A stretch of DNA of 52,331 nt from Gemmatimonadales bacterium (GTDB lineage Bacteria; Gemmatimonadota; Gemmatimonadetes; Gemmatimonadales; GWC2-71-9): NCBI GenBank assembly GCA_011772755.1, contig WVYX01000348.1:1-52331 (forward strand), given 5' to 3'. A program made the position numbers and the translations under genes. This document shows, one piece after another, positions 9,232 through 18,401 of the stretch. Below the pieces are notes generated by a model. It made no database searches and had not been told where the DNA came from. It saw only the letters and a program-made list of their open reading frames with translations. The first letter of the stretch is position 1. Each line of letters starts with the position of its first letter.

Positions 9232-9744
9232 ATGCTGACACGTCTGCGAATCCTCAGCATCACGGGTCCGCTGACCGCCGTGGCGGTCGCAACTGCATCC
9301 GCCCAGCAGCCCCTCGAGATCGGCATGGACGCGGGGTTCGACGCCACATTCAATGGCGACGCGGTCTGGAGCGTCACGGTTCCGGTGCAGCAAGTTCGCG
9401 TCGGCTTCATGGCTGCCGACCAGTTCTCCGTCGAGCCCAGACTGAGCTTCAACTTCATCTCGAATGGCGGCAGCGTTACCACACTGCAGGCCAGCGCGCA
9501 CGTACTGTACCATATCGGCCCCGGGGGGCGGTCCCGGCCGTACGTCACCGCAGGCGGTACCTTCTTCCTCGTTGACTTCGACGGCAACAGCAAGACGGAC
9601 TTCGCGGCGGGAGCTGGTGTCGGTGTGACTCTTCCCATTCTCGCGCAGCTCGCGGCGCGGCTGGAAGGTCGCTACGACCGCATGTTCGATGCAGAGGCCA
9701 ACATCGTCTCGGTGACGATCGGCTTGTCGGTTTTCACGCGGTAG
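9232..9744 (+). CDS. Small outer-membrane beta-barrel protein
   Basis: ATG preceded by CCAGGAGG. Residues 1-24 form a Sec signal ending ATASAQQ. The mature part alternates polar and hydrophobic residues in short strands (for example VEPRLSFNF, LQASAHVLYHI, RPYVTAGGTFFLV) and ends IGLSVFTR, consistent with an eight-stranded OmpA/opacity-type barrel of about 146 residues. The fold call rests on pattern, not on a recognised motif. It is monocistronic, divergent from the CDGSH gene. Function unknown; such small barrels are often surface or stress proteins. Confidence 0.8.
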   Translation: MLTRLRILSITGPLTAVAVATASAQQPLEIGMDAGFDATFNGDAVWSVTVPVQQVRVGFMAADQFSVEPRLSFNFISNGGSVTTLQASAHVLYHIGPGGRSRPYVTAGGTFFLVDFDGNSKTDFAAGAGVGVTLPILAQLAARLEGRYDRMFDAEANIVSVTIGLSVFTR

Positions 9745-10053
9745 CGAGAGTCCCCTCCCCCGGCACACGGCCGCGGATCAACGCTGATGGCACGCCACGG
9801 GGCCGCCCTGGGGTGTGCACAGCGCGCGGAAAAGCTTTGTCCACAAGTTCACACGAGGTGGAAAAGCGGCGCCAACCCGCACGCGGCCGTGGGATCTCGT
9901 TCCACACGAGACGCACACTGGGGATTCACTCCGAAGAAACGTCGGCACTTGCGTCGGGCGACACGTTTCGTAGCTTGGGCGGCCTCTCGGGTGGTCGGAC
10001 GCCCTCCCGACGAACATCGGGCCACCACCACTGCCGACGCTTGATAGCTCGAA
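9745..10053. other. Gene-free stretch with a single DnaA-box-like 9-mer
   Basis: No convincing reading frame. TTGTCCACA at 9837-9845 matches the GC-rich form of a DnaA box, but it is isolated, with only weak partial matches nearby (for example 9814-9822). I see no AT-rich unwinding region and no dnaA or dnaN neighbour, so it is not an origin. Confidence 0.4.
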
Positions 10054-10347
10054 ATGCCGGACTACACGCCGCTAGGCATTCAGAAGATCGCGCGACAAGC
10101 TGCCAGGGACCTCACCACCATCCGGTGCCCTCGGGACAGCGTGGTAATGCGGATCCTGGCCTCCCGCGCCGAGCGCCAGGACCGTGAGGGGCTGACGCGC
10201 CGGACCTTCCAGCGCGCACCGACGCAGGGCGCTTGGCGGGTCACGGAGCTTGACGTGGAGTGCCCCGCCTGCCGCCGTCGGGCACTTGGCATTCGCCCCG
10301 CCGTAGCCTCCGAGCCCACGGACGGCGCGAGCAGGGTCACGGTCTGA
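10054..10347 (+). CDS. Small hypothetical protein with separated Cys positions
   Basis: A 97-residue frame with a high GC third codon position, as in its neighbours. It contains TIRCPRDS in the first third and ELDVECPACRRRALG near the end, so three Cys, two of them as CPAC, which could form part of a metal site. There is no clear ribosome site before the ATG. No signal or membrane segment. It lies alone between the barrel gene and the convergent kinase-like gene. I do not recognise a family. It could be a chance frame, but codon use and the Cys pattern favour a real gene. Confidence 0.55.
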   Translation: MPDYTPLGIQKIARQAARDLTTIRCPRDSVVMRILASRAERQDREGLTRRTFQRAPTQGAWRVTELDVECPACRRRALGIRPAVASEPTDGASRVTV

Positions 10348-10427
10348 GTCTACCGCTCTCTGGTGCGGCATCCCAGAAGTTCGTTTCATAGACGCCGTGC
10401 ACCGGCGGATGCCTGCGACTGCCGCCG

Positions 10428-11228
10428 CTACCGTCCCCTTACTATCTGGGACTGAATATCCTTGACGCCAGGGATCTGGCTTGCCAACTGCTTCACTTTG
10501 TCCGCATCAGCCAGGTAGCGCATGTTCACTGTGATCGTGATTACGCCGTCCTTGGCATCGACCTCGATCTTGTCATCTGAGATACTTCGATCCAGGCCAA
10601 TCCTGGCCCGAATCTCGCTGGCAAGGACCAGATCGTCCACGGTCTTCTGAGACTGTGGGGTTGTGCGGAAATCACGTGCGGCCATCTGGGCAACGAGGCT
10701 GGCGGCGCTTGGCACCGGGATGTGTTCGAGATTGATGACCAGGTCGTAGGTTGCCGGATCGTTCATGTCGACACCGTGCACCCATTGCACCCAATTGTTC
10801 CGTTCTTCGTCCAACTGCGTGATGTACTCAATCGCCTTCTCCCGCGTCAGGTCGCATTGTTCCATGACGGCCTCGATACGATACTCCACGTTGGCCAGCA
10901 CCCTGACTCTCAGGTGGTGAGGAATCCCCTTGAGCAGCAAATGTCCCGCCTCTCCGTGATACACCAGGTCGTCGGCTTGCACTGCTTTCGCCATGGCTGC
11001 CCGCACGCAGTGGACGTAGTGCAGCCTCTTGAGCCCGCGGCCCTCCAGGAACCCCGGCCTGTGGATGAGCGCCGACTCCAACTGGCTCTGCAACGCTCCG
11101 AATTCCTTGGCGGCGTCGGCCAACAGATCCTCTCGGGATAGGAGACGATAGCCAAGTTCCTCGCTGAGGCGTTCCGCCAGGTTCGTGACGCCGCTGTATG
11201 CCTCCCTGGACAAGGTGATGATGGCCAT
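10428..11228 (-). CDS. Cytidylate-kinase-like protein with C-terminal BON domain
   Basis: ATG preceded by GAGGAGAAC. Residues 1-190 resemble the cytidylate kinase-like family: it opens AIITLSREAYSGVTNLAERLSEELGY, in the place where such proteins have a SRE-GSGG P-loop, then keeps a DLVYHGEAGHLLL core and a DPATYDLVINLEHI segment. The P-loop is altered here (no GxGK[ST]), so classic ATP binding is doubtful. Residues about 195-262 (VLASEIRARIGLD to IPGVKDIQSQIV) form a BON domain, normally a membrane or ligand-binding module of exported proteins, but no signal is present here. The fusion suggests a sensor or regulatory protein acting in the cytoplasm. Upstream is a long gene-free region. Confidence 0.87.
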   Translation of the reverse strand: MAIITLSREAYSGVTNLAERLSEELGYRLLSREDLLADAAKEFGALQSQLESALIHRPGFLEGRGLKRLHYVHCVRAAMAKAVQADDLVYHGEAGHLLLKGIPHHLRVRVLANVEYRIEAVMEQCDLTREKAIEYITQLDEERNNWVQWVHGVDMNDPATYDLVINLEHIPVPSAASLVAQMAARDFRTTPQSQKTVDDLVLASEIRARIGLDRSISDDKIEVDAKDGVITITVNMRYLADADKVKQLASQIPGVKDIQSQIVRGR

Positions 11229-12114
11229 TGCAGTTCTCCTCTTCCCTATGGCGGGCAGGTTCCGCTAGCAGGCGTGGAGAGAACATATCACAGGGGAACG
11301 CGGGCGGCGATCCGGTCACGTGCACACATGGGGCTCTGGACGGTCGGCCGCGCGCACCGGGGGGCCGACTTCTGGTCCAGCGAGTCGGCGAGTTTGTGAG
11401 TAGAACCACGCGCCGAGTAGTCCCGCAGCGTGGGTGGCGGTCCGGTGGTCTCGGCGCCGAGCTCTGCCTCAGGAAGCCTGAGCCCGCAGCCTCAGCCCGG
11501 CGTCGAGTCCGCCGAGAACGCCACCGTGCGGAGGGACAGCTCGGCGCATGCGCTATGCAACGAATCTCTGGCTCACCACACCAGAACCGTGGCACAACAA
11601 CGGGTGCGAGGGAATCCGTGGGGACTCCCTCGCCTGTGCTGGACCTACCGGACATCGGCTCGAACTGTCGGGACGGGGAACGGCGCCTGCGGGCTGGAGC
11701 GCGCTCAGCACCCACTCAACGGGACTCGTTGGACCTGGGGCACGTCTATGAAGACCGCCGCCGGCACAACGATGGCGCGGGATCGTTCGTGCCGAACACC
11801 GGCTCGAACCGAGACCCTCCGCCAAGACCCACCCACGTGAATCGCTGCCCTCGACCTGGCCAGTCCGCGCCTGGGCTATAGGGCTAAGTCATGGGAAAGC
11901 AGTGACTTAGTGGGGTTGATCCCCGGCGCCCCGGGGGACCCAGGCTCGCGTGGTTGCGAAACACGTGGGGAGTCGATATCTATTGCCACTATGTAGCGGA
12001 CATATAGATATGTGGCAGGGGGTTGCACGTTGGACCCAGCGGGTCGCGACGGCTTTCGGGATCATGCGGCTTGCTAAAGCGCCCAGCGGATCCCGGACCA
12101 AGGAGGTAACCAGG
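11229..12114. other. Gene-free region rich in inverted repeats
   Basis: No reading frame here has coding character; long open frames are compositional. It separates two divergent genes, so it should hold both promoters, but it is much longer than other intergenic gaps in the window. It holds at least five strong inverted repeats: 11606-11633 (12-bp arms, one mismatch, GTGG loop), 11763-11793 (11/12-bp arms, one bulge), 11884-11910 (CTAAGTCA arms), 11921-11936 (CCCCGG arms, 4-base loop), and 11976-12017 (two overlapping pairs: ATATCTAT/ATAGATAT and TGCCAC/GTGGCA). The last is locally AT-rich. A structured RNA or a regulatory hub is possible. Confidence 0.5.
11884..12017. promoter_or_regulatory. 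Cluster of palindromic operator-like elements upstream of the SMP-30-like gene
   Basis: CTAAGTCA at 11884-11891 is repeated inverted at 11903-11910. ATATCTAT at 11976-11983 is inverted at 12004-12011. TGCCAC at 11984-11989 is inverted at 12012-12017. These lie 97-231 bases before the start at 12115 and could bind a repressor or activator. No known regulator consensus was recognised. Confidence 0.35.
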
Positions 12115-13068
12115 ATGACGAGGCTCGTCGGACTCCCCCTATGGCTGACCCTCAGCGGGCTGATATCGCTGCCGACGACGTTGCCGGGCCAGGCGGACCG
12201 AGGGCAACGAGACGAGGTCCCCTTCCCCATCGACGCTACCGTGCTGGTTGACGGGAAGTTCGACCGGTGCGAGGGGATCGCGTTCAACGGCGAGGGCCAA
12301 CTGTACGTTGCTGGCAATCGGGCACTGTGGCGCGTGAGTACCGATGGCCAGGTCACGCAGATCGCGGAACTGTACTCGAACCTCGGTCTCGCTCCCATCG
12401 GCCCCCGGGACATTCTCATGGCGGATTTCGGGCCTACCAATCGGTTCAATCACGGCCCGAACGACGACGGCATCGTGTGGCGCATTACTCCCGAGGGCAA
12501 GAAGACGCGGGTCGTCGACGGAGGAATCGGTGACCCGAACTTCGTACTGGTGCGGTCCGACGGCTCCTTCCTGGTGTCGGACGACGCCACGGACGAGATC
12601 TTTCTGGTGGACACAGCCGGAACGGTGAACCTGTTCACCGACGCGGTGGGCCACCCCAACGGGCTGGCGCTCTCGGCCGACGGCTCCACGCTGTTTGTCG
12701 CCCAGATCTTCGTGAGCCTGCGGCCGTTCGTCGTTGACGATCGGGTGTGGGCGGTACCGCTGGCAGAGGGTCTTGCGGCCGGACCGCCGGAAGTGATTGC
12801 CCGCCTCGGCGAGCGCGCCGGGAATGACGGGCTCGCGATGGACGAACTGGGGCGCGTCTATGTGGCAGCCAACGGAGCTGGACAGATCTGGCGCATTGAC
12901 CCGGCAACCCGGGAGAAGGTACTCATCGCAGAGAACATGCCCGGCGTGGCCAGCCTGGCGTTCGGGCAGGGTGACTTCGACCATCACGCCATCTACGCCA
13001 CGTCGACGCGGACAGGTAAGGTCTGGGAAGTGAAGGTGGGCGTCGGCGGCGCGCGGCTCCACCACTAG
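12115..13068 (+). CDS. Secreted SMP-30/gluconolactonase-like beta-propeller protein
   Basis: The start chosen is the ATG eight bases after AAGGAGGT; the frame is open further upstream, but that part has no ribosome site and no coding character. Residues 1-25 form a Sec signal. The mature protein has repeated propeller blades (EGIAFNGEGQLYVAG, RSDGSFLVSDDATDEI, PNGLALSADGSTLFVAQ, NDGLAMDELGRVYVAANG, VASLAFGQGDFD), typical of the SMP-30/Gluconolactonase/LRE family. Family members hydrolyse lactones with a metal held by Glu, Asn and Asp; the Glu of CEGIAF, the Asn of PNGLAL and the Asp of NDGLAM fit. The substrate is unknown. Start 65 bases before the signal peptidase gene, so co-transcription is possible. 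Confidence 0.85.
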   Translation: MTRLVGLPLWLTLSGLISLPTTLPGQADRGQRDEVPFPIDATVLVDGKFDRCEGIAFNGEGQLYVAGNRALWRVSTDGQVTQIAELYSNLGLAPIGPRDILMADFGPTNRFNHGPNDDGIVWRITPEGKKTRVVDGGIGDPNFVLVRSDGSFLVSDDATDEIFLVDTAGTVNLFTDAVGHPNGLALSADGSTLFVAQIFVSLRPFVVDDRVWAVPLAEGLAAGPPEVIARLGERAGNDGLAMDELGRVYVAANGAGQIWRIDPATREKVLIAENMPGVASLAFGQGDFDHHAIYATSTRTGKVWEVKVGVGGARLHH

Positions 13069-13132
13069 CCGGCCCGGGAGATCGTCGCCGCCAGCCCAAG
13101 CTCGAACCGGCCTCCAGAAAGAGTCCCGGCAG

Positions 13133-13741
13133 ATGATGCACAGAAGGCGTTGGCTCTGGATCATCCTCGGCATCGTAACGGCCACGGCCCTGGCGCCCTC
13201 CTACATCAGGGCATACCGTCTGGACGGCGTCTCCGCTGCACCGTCGTATCTGTTGGGAGACTTGATCATCGTCAACAAGGCAGCGTACGACATACGGTTA
13301 CCGTACACCGGTATTGTCCTGCTCTCTCACGCCCAGCCAAAGCGAGGGGACGTCGTGTGGTTCAAGCGATCACGGACGGGTCCCTACGTCTTCAAGCGCG
13401 TGATCGGAGAACCTGGCGATACGATCGCCATGCTGGAGAATCACCTCACAATCAACGGTACGCCCCTGCGATACCTACCGGTGGCGAGAGGGGCGTACGA
13501 CAACGTAGCGGACGCGAACGGGCTTGGGACGCTCATCGAGCAAGAAATCGGGTGCGGCCCCGATCACCTCATCAGCTACACACCGGGGGCCGGCAGCCAA
13601 GCCTCGGTCGGCCCAGCCGTCGTCCCTGACGGCCACCTCTATCTCATGGGCGATAACCGCGACGAAAGCCTGGACTCACGGATGTATGGCCCACTGGATC
13701 GGCGGTACATACTCGGCAAGGTAGGTCGTCCGCATCGATGA
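13133..13741 (+). CDS. lepB: Signal peptidase I
   Basis: The start is one of two adjacent ATGs (13133, 13136), with AGAAAGAG upstream. The N-terminal membrane segment is about residues 7-22. The nucleophile is Ser34 in VSAAPSYLLGD, where the usual SMxPTL box reads SAAPSY. The general base is Lys88 in FKRVIGEPGDTI. Box E is well preserved (MGDNRDESLDSRMYGPL). Length 202 residues is typical of a single-TM bacterial enzyme. It removes Sec signals at the outer face of the inner membrane. The departure in the Ser box suggests a second, specialised signal peptidase besides a housekeeping copy elsewhere. It sits between two genes for exported proteins, which may be its substrates (inference). Confidence 0.88.
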   Translation: MMHRRRWLWIILGIVTATALAPSYIRAYRLDGVSAAPSYLLGDLIIVNKAAYDIRLPYTGIVLLSHAQPKRGDVVWFKRSRTGPYVFKRVIGEPGDTIAMLENHLTINGTPLRYLPVARGAYDNVADANGLGTLIEQEIGCGPDHLISYTPGAGSQASVGPAVVPDGHLYLMGDNRDESLDSRMYGPLDRRYILGKVGRPHR

Positions 13742-13789
13742 GATAGATTGCAGATCCCACCTGGCGCCCCGACACAGGAGAACACAACG

Positions 13790-15028
13790 ATGAGCGACAG
13801 CCGCCACGCTGCAAGAGCCGGAATCCTCGTTGTCCTCCTCGTCGCCGCGAGCAACCTTGCCGTCCACGCGCAGAGCCAAACGCTCATGTACCAGATCGAC
13901 CGCCGGTTGGAGCGCATGCGGGAAGAGCTCATCGAGGTGCGTCGAGACTTCCACAGGCACCCGGAGGTCTCGGGTCAGGAGGTACGAACCGCTGGCATCG
14001 TGGCAGCACGACTGCGCTCGTTAGGTCTCGATGTTCAAACGGGTGTCGGCGGACACGGTGTGGTCGGCGTGCTTCGAGGCGGCAAGCCGGGACCAGTCGT
14101 CGCCTACCGGGCGGACATGGACGCGGCCCATTCCGGCGCGCCTGACCCTGTCCCCTTTGCGTCCGAGAACCCTGGAGTGCGCCACGTCTGTGGTCACGAC
14201 ATCCATACCACGGTGGCTCTGGGCATTGCCGAGGGCCTCGCAGCCATCCGAGACGACTTGCCGGGGACGGTGAAATTCATCTTCCAGCCCGCCGAGGAGA
14301 ATGTGCAGGGCGCCTGGGCGATGATCCAACAGGGCGTGCTCGAGGCCCCCGCGCCCAAGGCAATCTTCGCCGTGCACTCCGCTCCACTCGAAGTCGGTCA
14401 GATCGGAAGCGTCGAAGGTCTGTCGCTCCCAGGTCTCGACGGGTTCACCGTAACGGTCCGCGGCGAGGCCGACGTGGAGAATGCCGCTCGAGCCTCCGCC
14501 AGGGCGATCGCCGGCATCAGCACGGGGCAGGACGTCGAGCCCGGCAGCTACATCGCCGTGATGTTCGGTGGCTCCGGGCCGGGTCCCGCGCGCGGGGAGT
14601 GGGTGCTGACGGGAATGGTCCGGGCGGGCAGTGAGGATGCGCGCGTGCGGGCAAGGGAGCAGATCGAGCAGGAGCTGGCAAAGATCCGGCGGGACGGGAT
14701 CTCGTTCGAACTCCACCACCAGGGCCTCGTCCTCCCGGACGTGGTCAACGACCCGGACCTCGTGCGCGGCTCCCTCGAGGCCATTCGCGCTGCAGTCGGT
14801 CCCACCGGGCTCCTCGAGGTCAACGAAGTGACACCCTATTTCGGCGAGGACTTCGCGCACTATCAGCAACGGATTCCAGGCGCTATGTACTGGCTGGGGG
14901 TGTCCAACGCCGAGCAGGGGTACAACGGCTATCCCCACAGCCCGGACTTCGTGGCCGACGAAGAGGCCATCTTCGTGGGCGCAAGAGCGATGGCGGCGGT
15001 GCTGCTGAACTTCCTGGAGACGCACTGA
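13790..15028 (+). CDS. Secreted M20 family amidohydrolase
   Basis: ATG at 13790 follows CAGGAG; an in-frame start at 13748 would add 14 residues before the signal and is less likely. Residues 1-28 are a Sec signal ending VHAQS. M20D-type metal-site motifs follow: CGHDIH at 134-139, PAEEN at 168-171 and a late YFGEDFAHY segment with PHSPDF after it. This family hydrolyses N-acyl or amide bonds of amino-acid derivatives with a dinuclear metal centre; one known group is the IAA-amino acid hydrolases and hippurate hydrolases. A periplasmic or extracellular location is unusual but not unique. It lies 48 bases after the signal peptidase gene on the same strand. Confidence 0.9.
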   Translation: MSDSRHAARAGILVVLLVAASNLAVHAQSQTLMYQIDRRLERMREELIEVRRDFHRHPEVSGQEVRTAGIVAARLRSLGLDVQTGVGGHGVVGVLRGGKPGPVVAYRADMDAAHSGAPDPVPFASENPGVRHVCGHDIHTTVALGIAEGLAAIRDDLPGTVKFIFQPAEENVQGAWAMIQQGVLEAPAPKAIFAVHSAPLEVGQIGSVEGLSLPGLDGFTVTVRGEADVENAARASARAIAGISTGQDVEPGSYIAVMFGGSGPGPARGEWVLTGMVRAGSEDARVRAREQIEQELAKIRRDGISFELHHQGLVLPDVVNDPDLVRGSLEAIRAAVGPTGLLEVNEVTPYFGEDFAHYQQRIPGAMYWLGVSNAEQGYNGYPHSPDFVADEEAIFVGARAMAAVLLNFLETH

Positions 15029-15168
15029 TCCAACGCCGAGTCCGGATCTCCCCTGGCGGAGGAGCTGCGGGGAGGCAACCGCTCCGACTCAGTTGAAGTT
15101 AGGACGGGCCTCGTGAGAGGTCGGGTAACGCAGCGTCCATCACTCGAGTCGCCGCTGCGCCTCCCCGG

Positions 15169-18054
15169 TCAGCGACGCGGCTCACCCGCAAGCCGCGCCA
15201 GCGCCGAGCGTGCTTCCTCGACCAGCGGCTGAAGGGGCGGATCGGCGTTGCGCCACGCGTCAACCACCATGGAGTACGCTTGAATGGCGGCTTCTCGGTT
15301 CCCCAGCCGTTCGTGCACCCGGCCGCGCTCGAGCGCCGCGACGATCGCATCTGTAGTCGGCGACCAACGGCGAACGAAGGGCATATGATCGAGCAGGTAC
15401 GCGGCTTCACGGTCGCGACCCAGCCGGGACAGCAACCGCGCCCGTGTGAAGTATTCGTAGTAGCTATAGAAGCGGTTGGGCCAGTTGGGGATGGCCTCGA
15501 ACAGGCGCAGCGCCAGGAGCGTGTCGCCCCGAGCCAGCACGAGGTAGGCTCGACCGGACCGTGCGACATCCTCCCTTCGTGGCACGGCCTCCGGCGGGCC
15601 CGCCGATGCCAGGGAGTCCCAGTAGGCCAGCGCCCGCTGGAGCGAGGCAGTGTCACCCTGTTCGGCCCACCACCTGTGTGCGTTCAGGATCCCGAACTCG
15701 TTGCGCTCCTCGAGCCAGGCTGCCGCAACCGCGTTGGCCGTGTCGCGTGGCACACCACCGAGCCGCGCGAGGACTACGAACAGCGCCGGCTCCTGTGCGC
15801 TGATGACGGAGTGCGCCTGCTGCAGGTGGCCGTGGTAGGTGAGTGCGAGGGCCAGAGACTGTCTGCCGAAGCCCGACTCAGTTGACTCGAACCATGCTCG
15901 CGCCACGCGGGTGTTGGTCTCCGCCGAGTCCACCCACCACTTGATGTCGAACCACACGTAGAAGAACCCCTCCTCAGTTAACTCCTCGAGCGCTTGCTGC
16001 GTGCTGGGGCTCATGGCGCGCTCAGGATCGAGCAGCGCAGTAGTCACCTGGGCCGCGTCCCGGAACACGCTCGAGTCGGTGCGTGCCACGAACTGCTGTG
16101 CCACCTGCAGGGCGGCGTCCCTTCCCTGGAGCAGCAGGGTGAGTTCCAGCAGGTGTCGGTACGCGGGGACAAACGCCGAGTCGAGGGCCACTGCCAAGGT
16201 GAACGCGTCGTAGGCCTGTTGAGCTGTCATGCCGAGGTACGGACCGTGATGGTATCGGGCCTCACCCAGCTCGTACCACACCTGGGGATCCGACGGATAT
16301 TGCTGGGCGGCGAACTCGAGCGTGGTGAACAGGCGCCGCAGGTCAGCCCAGCCGGCGGAGTCGCCGATGAACTGACTCACGGCACCGTTGATCGAGTCGG
16401 CCACGACGAGGAGGCTTTCGCGGCGTGCCAAGCCGTGATTGAGCTCGCCAGCCCGAAGGAGCATCGGCCAGATGTTCGGGTCGAAGTCCAGATCCCAGCC
16501 GCTGGAGATGGCTCGGCGGCTGTATGCCAGCGCGAAGGTGCTATCCAACTCGATCGCCCGGGAGTAGTACCACTGTGCCGAGTCCAGGCTAAAGCGCCTG
16601 TAGTGCTGCTCACCCTGGAGGAAGGCCTTGAGCGCCGGGGGTGAGGACGAGCCAAGGGAGGCGAGCCGCCAGCCGCCTAGCGGGCGGGCGCGACTCAGGT
16701 CGCCCATCAGGCGCACCGCCAGTGAGTCCGCAAGCCGGTCCATGCGGTCGGCACTGTCCCGGAGATCGAACTCGGCTACCGTCCGGCTGGCGCTGACGTC
16801 GAGCAGCGTGGCGACGGCGCGGGCCGAGTCGGCGGCGGTGCTGATCAACCGACCGTACAGCACCAGTCCGGCTCCCAGAGTCGAACCCAGGGATGCAGCG
16901 GAGACGGGGTCGGCCCGGCCCTCCCAGTGTCTGATCACCACGGATGGAGGGGCGGCACGGAGCGGACCCGCTCCGTCGAGCGTTGCCGAGAGTAGATCCA
17001 CCAAGCCCTCGCGCCACGTGCCGAGTTCAGGACCGAGCACGTCGAATGGGGCAACGGCGATGAGGTTAGGGTCGAGTTCCGGTCCCGAGCCCCGTCGGGC
17101 AACGATGCCGGTGACCGCTGCGGCGGCGAGCACGGCCAGGGCGGCCACGGCGATGCGTCGTGCACGTCGTCGCCGTGCCCTGGCGACTATCGGCGCAGGT
17201 ATCGCAGGGGCCCCTCCCGGCGGCGTGGTGATTGCCGAGACGAACTCGTCAGCGGTGGCGAAGCGGCCGGCGGGCGCTGGCGCCAGCGCTGTGACGAGGA
17301 TGCACTCCACCGACTCGGGCAGGCCGTCCAGGTACGCCCGCTCGTGGGGCGTCGCGTCGGTGATTCGACCGGTATCGAGGGCGTCGTCGTCCAGCCACCG
17401 CCCGGGCGGTTTGCCCAGCAGCATCTCGTGCAGCACGCAGCCGAGGCTGTAGATGTCGGAGCGACCATCGAGATCGCGGCCTCCAGCCGCCTGCTCCGGG
17501 CTCATGTAGCCGAGTGTGCCAAGGGGAGATCCGGAGGCGGTCAGGTCCTCGCCACCGGCGGCGCTGATGGCGCGGGCGATCCCGAAATCAGCGACCACTG
17601 CCATCCCCCCAGAGAGCAGGATGTTCTCCGGCTTGATGTCGCGGTGGACCACGCCTTGGCGGTGGGCGTAGCTCAACGCCGCTGCTACCTCACGTGCAAT
17701 GCGCAACGCTTCGGCCAGCGTCAGTCGTCCCTCCAGGTGGAGCCGTCTGCGTAGCGACTGACCGTCGACGTAGGGCATCGTGAAGTACACGAGCCCGTCA
17801 ACCTGCCCCGAATCGTAGACCGGAATGATGTGCGGATGATTCAGCTTCGAAGCGATGGAGATCTCACGCAGGAATCGGTCGACGCCTAGTGCCGAGGCGA
17901 TCTCTGGACGCATCACCTTGATGGCCACCTGCCGACCGTGCTTGAGATCCTTGGCAAGGTAGACGGTGGCCATACCACCGCTACCGATCTCGCGTTCGAT
18001 GCGGTAGCGGCCGGTGAAGGCAGCTTTGAGGCGGTCCAGTTGGTCGGTCATCAC
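15169..18054 (-). CDS. Ser/Thr protein kinase with TM segment, TolB-like domain and TPRs
   Basis: N-terminal PknB-type kinase (residues 16-275): glycine loop GSGGMATV at 24-31, Lys46, catalytic HRD 137-139, DFG 156-158 and the SPE of the activation segment. One TM helix follows at about 301-318, preceded by an Arg cluster that keeps the kinase in the cytoplasm. The periplasmic part opens LIAVAPFDVLGPELGTW, a TolB/FlgO-like domain, then long TPR-like helices to the end (961 residues). This kinase/TolB/TPR layout is common in Gemmatimonadota and myxobacteria. The trigger and target are unknown; the periplasmic part presumably senses a ligand or protein. The next gene on the other strand begins 347 bases away. 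Confidence 0.93.
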   Translation of the reverse strand: MMTDQLDRLKAAFTGRYRIEREIGSGGMATVYLAKDLKHGRQVAIKVMRPEIASALGVDRFLREISIASKLNHPHIIPVYDSGQVDGLVYFTMPYVDGQSLRRRLHLEGRLTLAEALRIAREVAAALSYAHRQGVVHRDIKPENILLSGGMAVVADFGIARAISAAGGEDLTASGSPLGTLGYMSPEQAAGGRDLDGRSDIYSLGCVLHEMLLGKPPGRWLDDDALDTGRITDATPHERAYLDGLPESVECILVTALAPAPAGRFATADEFVSAITTPPGGAPAIPAPIVARARRRRARRIAVAALAVLAAAAVTGIVARRGSGPELDPNLIAVAPFDVLGPELGTWREGLVDLLSATLDGAGPLRAAPPSVVIRHWEGRADPVSAASLGSTLGAGLVLYGRLISTAADSARAVATLLDVSASRTVAEFDLRDSADRMDRLADSLAVRLMGDLSRARPLGGWRLASLGSSSPPALKAFLQGEQHYRRFSLDSAQWYYSRAIELDSTFALAYSRRAISSGWDLDFDPNIWPMLLRAGELNHGLARRESLLVVADSINGAVSQFIGDSAGWADLRRLFTTLEFAAQQYPSDPQVWYELGEARYHHGPYLGMTAQQAYDAFTLAVALDSAFVPAYRHLLELTLLLQGRDAALQVAQQFVARTDSSVFRDAAQVTTALLDPERAMSPSTQQALEELTEEGFFYVWFDIKWWVDSAETNTRVARAWFESTESGFGRQSLALALTYHGHLQQAHSVISAQEPALFVVLARLGGVPRDTANAVAAAWLEERNEFGILNAHRWWAEQGDTASLQRALAYWDSLASAGPPEAVPRREDVARSGRAYLVLARGDTLLALRLFEAIPNWPNRFYSYYEYFTRARLLSRLGRDREAAYLLDHMPFVRRWSPTTDAIVAALERGRVHERLGNREAAIQAYSMVVDAWRNADPPLQPLVEEARSALARLAGEPRR

Positions 18055-18401
18055 CCCAACCCAACAGCGAACTCACATATGAATACGAACCAGGCGGAGA
18101 CCCGTCCAGCTGCAAACGTGGTTTCCGACACAACGGAAGACGGCCTCGTCGAATGACAGTTCGGCGACAACCGTTCCCTTTGCTCTCTACGGTTTCGGGG
18201 CTGTCGAGGATTCAGCGCGGGACACCGGACTCGCGGCCGCGGATGAATGCGGTGAAGAAGGTCACACCATACAACGTGCATCGGGTGCGGTCGCCCTGAT
18301 AGCGCCCGAGAAGACGCAACCGAAGCCATTTCCGACAACGCTTTCTCTGTTTACTGTCCAACACGGCCCATAGCTTCGCACATTCCCTTCAGGAGGTCGC
18401 C
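18055..18401. other. Divergent intergenic region, no gene seen
   Basis: 347 bases between the divergent kinase and lipoprotein genes. It must hold both promoters. I saw no strong -35/-10 pair and no long inverted repeat; only a weak TTCCG/CGGAA pair near 18122. Confidence 0.5.

Noticed and set aside
9837-9845. DnaA box TTGTCCACA as part of a replication origin
   Set aside because: Only one clear box, no AT-rich region and no dnaA, dnaN or gidA genes nearby.
10828-11715. Open frame of 295 codons on the minus strand
   Set aside because: It overlaps the kinase-like/BON gene in another frame and shows no coding motif.
11228-11881. Open frame of 217 codons on the + strand
   Set aside because: Arg/Gly/Pro-rich composition, no ribosome site and no domain. 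It reflects high GC content.
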